64,000 bases of DNA from Colius striatus (lineage: Eukaryota; Chordata; Aves; Coliiformes; Coliidae). The notes beneath the pieces were generated by a model. It was not told the DNA's origin. It searched no databases and saw nothing but the letters and a program-made list of their open reading frames with translations. The DNA lies in assembly GCF_028858725.1 (NCBI RefSeq), contig NC_084771.1:2632915-2696914 (forward strand), read 5' to 3'. Positions 62,100 through 64,000 of this stretch are shown piece after piece (the stretch's first letter is position 1; every line of letters begins with the position of its first letter). The translations under genes and the position numbers were made by a program.

Positions 62100-62885
62100 G
62101 CTGAGACTACAACATGGAGACAGTTTTTACTGGGAGCAAGGCTCTGGACACTGTCTCCCACAACACCCTCATCAGAAAGCTCAGGCAGTGTGGGCTGGAT
62201 GAGTGAAGGTGAGGTGGATGGAGAACTGGCTGAATGACAGAGCCCAGAGGGTGCTGATCAATGGCACAGAGTCAGGTTGGAGGCCTGTGGCCAGTGGAGT
62301 TCCACAGGGATGGGTTCTGGGGCCAGTCTGGTTCAACATCTTCATCAAGCACCTGGATGAGGGGACAGAGGGACCCTCAGTGAGTTCCCTGCTGGTACCA
62401 AACTGGGAGCACTGGCTGATTCCCCAGAGGCTGAGCTGCCAGGCAGTGAGAGCTGGACAGGCTGCGAGTTGGGCACAGAGGAACCTGCTGAGGGTCACCA
62501 AGGGCAGGGGCAGAGTCCTGCAGCTGGGGAGGAACAACCCCCTGCACCAGGCCAGGCTGGGGGTGACCTGCTGGAGAGCAGCTCCAGGAGACAGACCTGG
62601 GAGTGCTGGGTGATAAGAAACTGCCCATGAGCAGCAACGTGGCCTCGTGGGCAAGAAGCCAATGGCAGCCTGGGGGCATCCAGCAGAGTGTGGGCAGCAG
62701 GGCCAAGGGGCTTCTGCTCCCCCTCTGCTCTGCCACATGTGCTGAGGCCTCAGCTGGAGTCCTGTGTCCAGTTGTGGGCTCCCCAGCTGCAGAGGGACAG
62801 GGAACTGCTGCAGAGAGGCCAGTGCAGGGCCACCCAGATGCTCAGGGGACTGGAGCATCTTCCTTGTGAGGAAAGGTTTCTACCA
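62100..62885 (+). mobile_element. CR1 LINE reverse-transcriptase fragment
   Basis: Sense-strand CR1 with recognisable RT words: RVLINGTESGWRPVASGVPQG, then VLGPVWFNIFIKHLDEG. The C-terminal part follows (WASWARSQ-like, [22 protein letters not shown]). It is 5'-truncated, lacks the 3' tail, frame-broken and inactive. It is the same subfamily as the PRRG3-intron copy but extends further 5' into the RT core. Confidence 0.88.
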
Positions 62886-64000
62886 CACAAGGCTGCTGGG
62901 ACTCAGGGCACCTCTGCAGTGCTTTGTCCTCCTGGATACCATCCTCCAGGAAAAGCTGCAATGAAAACCCCCTGAGGTTTTTCCAGAGGTTATCACCATG
63001 CTGCTTATCCATCTCCAGTGCTGGGAGGGGTTTCAAGTCTGGTAGTTCCCTTGGCTATACTGTCATGGAGCTGCATGTTCCCACTTCAGCCTTTGTCAGT
63101 GTTCCTGGGAACGTTGTCTCACAGTGCTTGGTGGGGTCAGGATCTGGGAGGTCCTGGGGGTTCTCTGAGGCCTGTGTCACTCAGGAAGGGCACTGGTCTT
63201 TCTGCTGCCTTTCCAGGTGAGGCCACACTCTGTGTGTGTCCTTGCTTTGCTTTGCCTGGAGAGCAACAAGGTGCTTAACACTTACCAGCCCTCCTTAAGG
63301 AAACTGGGATAGACCCAGGAGACTGACACTTGCTGAGGATCCAGACTGACCTTCTGGCCAAGATCTGGGTTTCCAACCCCACCTTACTCACCACGTGTAG
63401 CTGTGGTGGCTGGTGATGGGTTTGAGCCTCTGTTAGTGCCCCAAGCCCAGTTCCTCAGCTGTGGGTGAGTCAGGCTCTGACTGCCAGCCTCCACAACAGG
63501 TAGATGTCCCAGTGTTTGGATGTCACTCTTGATGTCCTATGTGCACACTAAGCACCTGCTTCAGTGCTGTCCAGACATGGGGGCTCCCACAGAAGTCTGA
63601 AAACATGGACCAGACCCTTTTCAAGGGTTTCAGCCCTGCCAAAGCTCTGGGGAGGGATGGCTGGGCAAGCTGGGCATCCATCAGCTTAAACCCTCTGGAA
63701 AGTGGCTGTCTGCTGGGTAAGGAGAGGCTGTATTCACCTGCTCTGAGACAGAGGATCCTTCTCCTTGGCCTTGCTCTGCTGGCCACCACATGGCCCACGT
63801 TAGTGCTGATGAGCTAACGAGCCAGGGTAAGTGACAGGGCTTTGTTCCTGGCCTCTCTATTTCCCAGCACGCTTCTAAGGACACAGAAGGTGAAAATCAA
63901 ATGACAGCAGCTCTGAGGGCACAACTGCACCCTCCCCCTTTGCTCAGGCTTTCTTTTCTCCTTTCACCTGCCTTTCCCTGTTCCCTGATCCAGCCTGGTC
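62886..64000. other. Terminal intergenic sequence, nothing recognised
   Basis: About 1.1 kb of average sequence to the window edge. No coding exon, element or array is supported. Confidence 0.4.

Overview
The window looks like part of a bird genome. It holds at least ten copies or fragments of the avian/reptilian CR1 LINE, a solo LTR of avian ERV type, compact GC-rich genes with short introns, and very many GC-rich minisatellites. Five vertebrate genes can be read. Claudin-2 (CLDN2) is on the minus strand; RIPPLY1, PRRG3, a FATE1/MFF-family gene and CNGA2 are on the plus strand. As I recall the human map, these genes lie in two separate X-chromosome blocks: CLDN2/RIPPLY1 at Xq22 and PRRG3-FATE1-CNGA2 at Xq28. 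The counterpart of Xq in birds is chromosome 4A (chicken 4p). I cannot name the species.

Layout. 1-0.75 kb: 38-bp minisatellite lying against the CLDN2 poly(A) site. 0.75-1.9 kb: CLDN2 3' UTR and single-exon CDS. 2-6 kb: divergent CLDN2/RIPPLY1 intergenic region with a 42-bp minisatellite. 6.0-8.3 kb: RIPPLY1 (4 coding exons, TATA promoter). 8.3-12.8 kb: minisatellites, a CpG-island promoter with phased NF-Y boxes, and an X-box/TATA candidate. 12.8-19.05 kb: PRRG3 (3 coding exons) with a CR1 in its last intron. 21.2-31.4 kb: CpG-island promoter and the FATE1/MFF-like gene (6 coding exons). 31.7-39.5 kb: a desert of tandem arrays, including a 2.6-kb array with higher-order structure. 40.8-47.5 kb: CNGA2 (6 coding exons). 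49.3-51.3 kb: C-rich array and an orphan CpG island. 51.6-64 kb: intergenic sequence with CR1 copies, a pentanucleotide satellite grown from a CR1 tail, and a solo LTR. No coding exon is recognised there.

The genes share no pathway that the sequence shows. They are a tight junction pore claudin, a Groucho-linked T-box corepressor of somite segmentation, a Gla-domain transmembrane protein, a tail-anchored MFF-family protein of mitochondria/ER, and the olfactory cyclic-nucleotide-gated channel. All splice models were built by hand from homology remembered for each family, with GT/AG sites and reading phase checked base by base. No alignment or transcript was available. The best leads are the bird gene at the FATE1 locus, which still has an MFF-like N terminus; the helically phased NF-Y array; the nested minisatellites; and the CR1-tail satellite.
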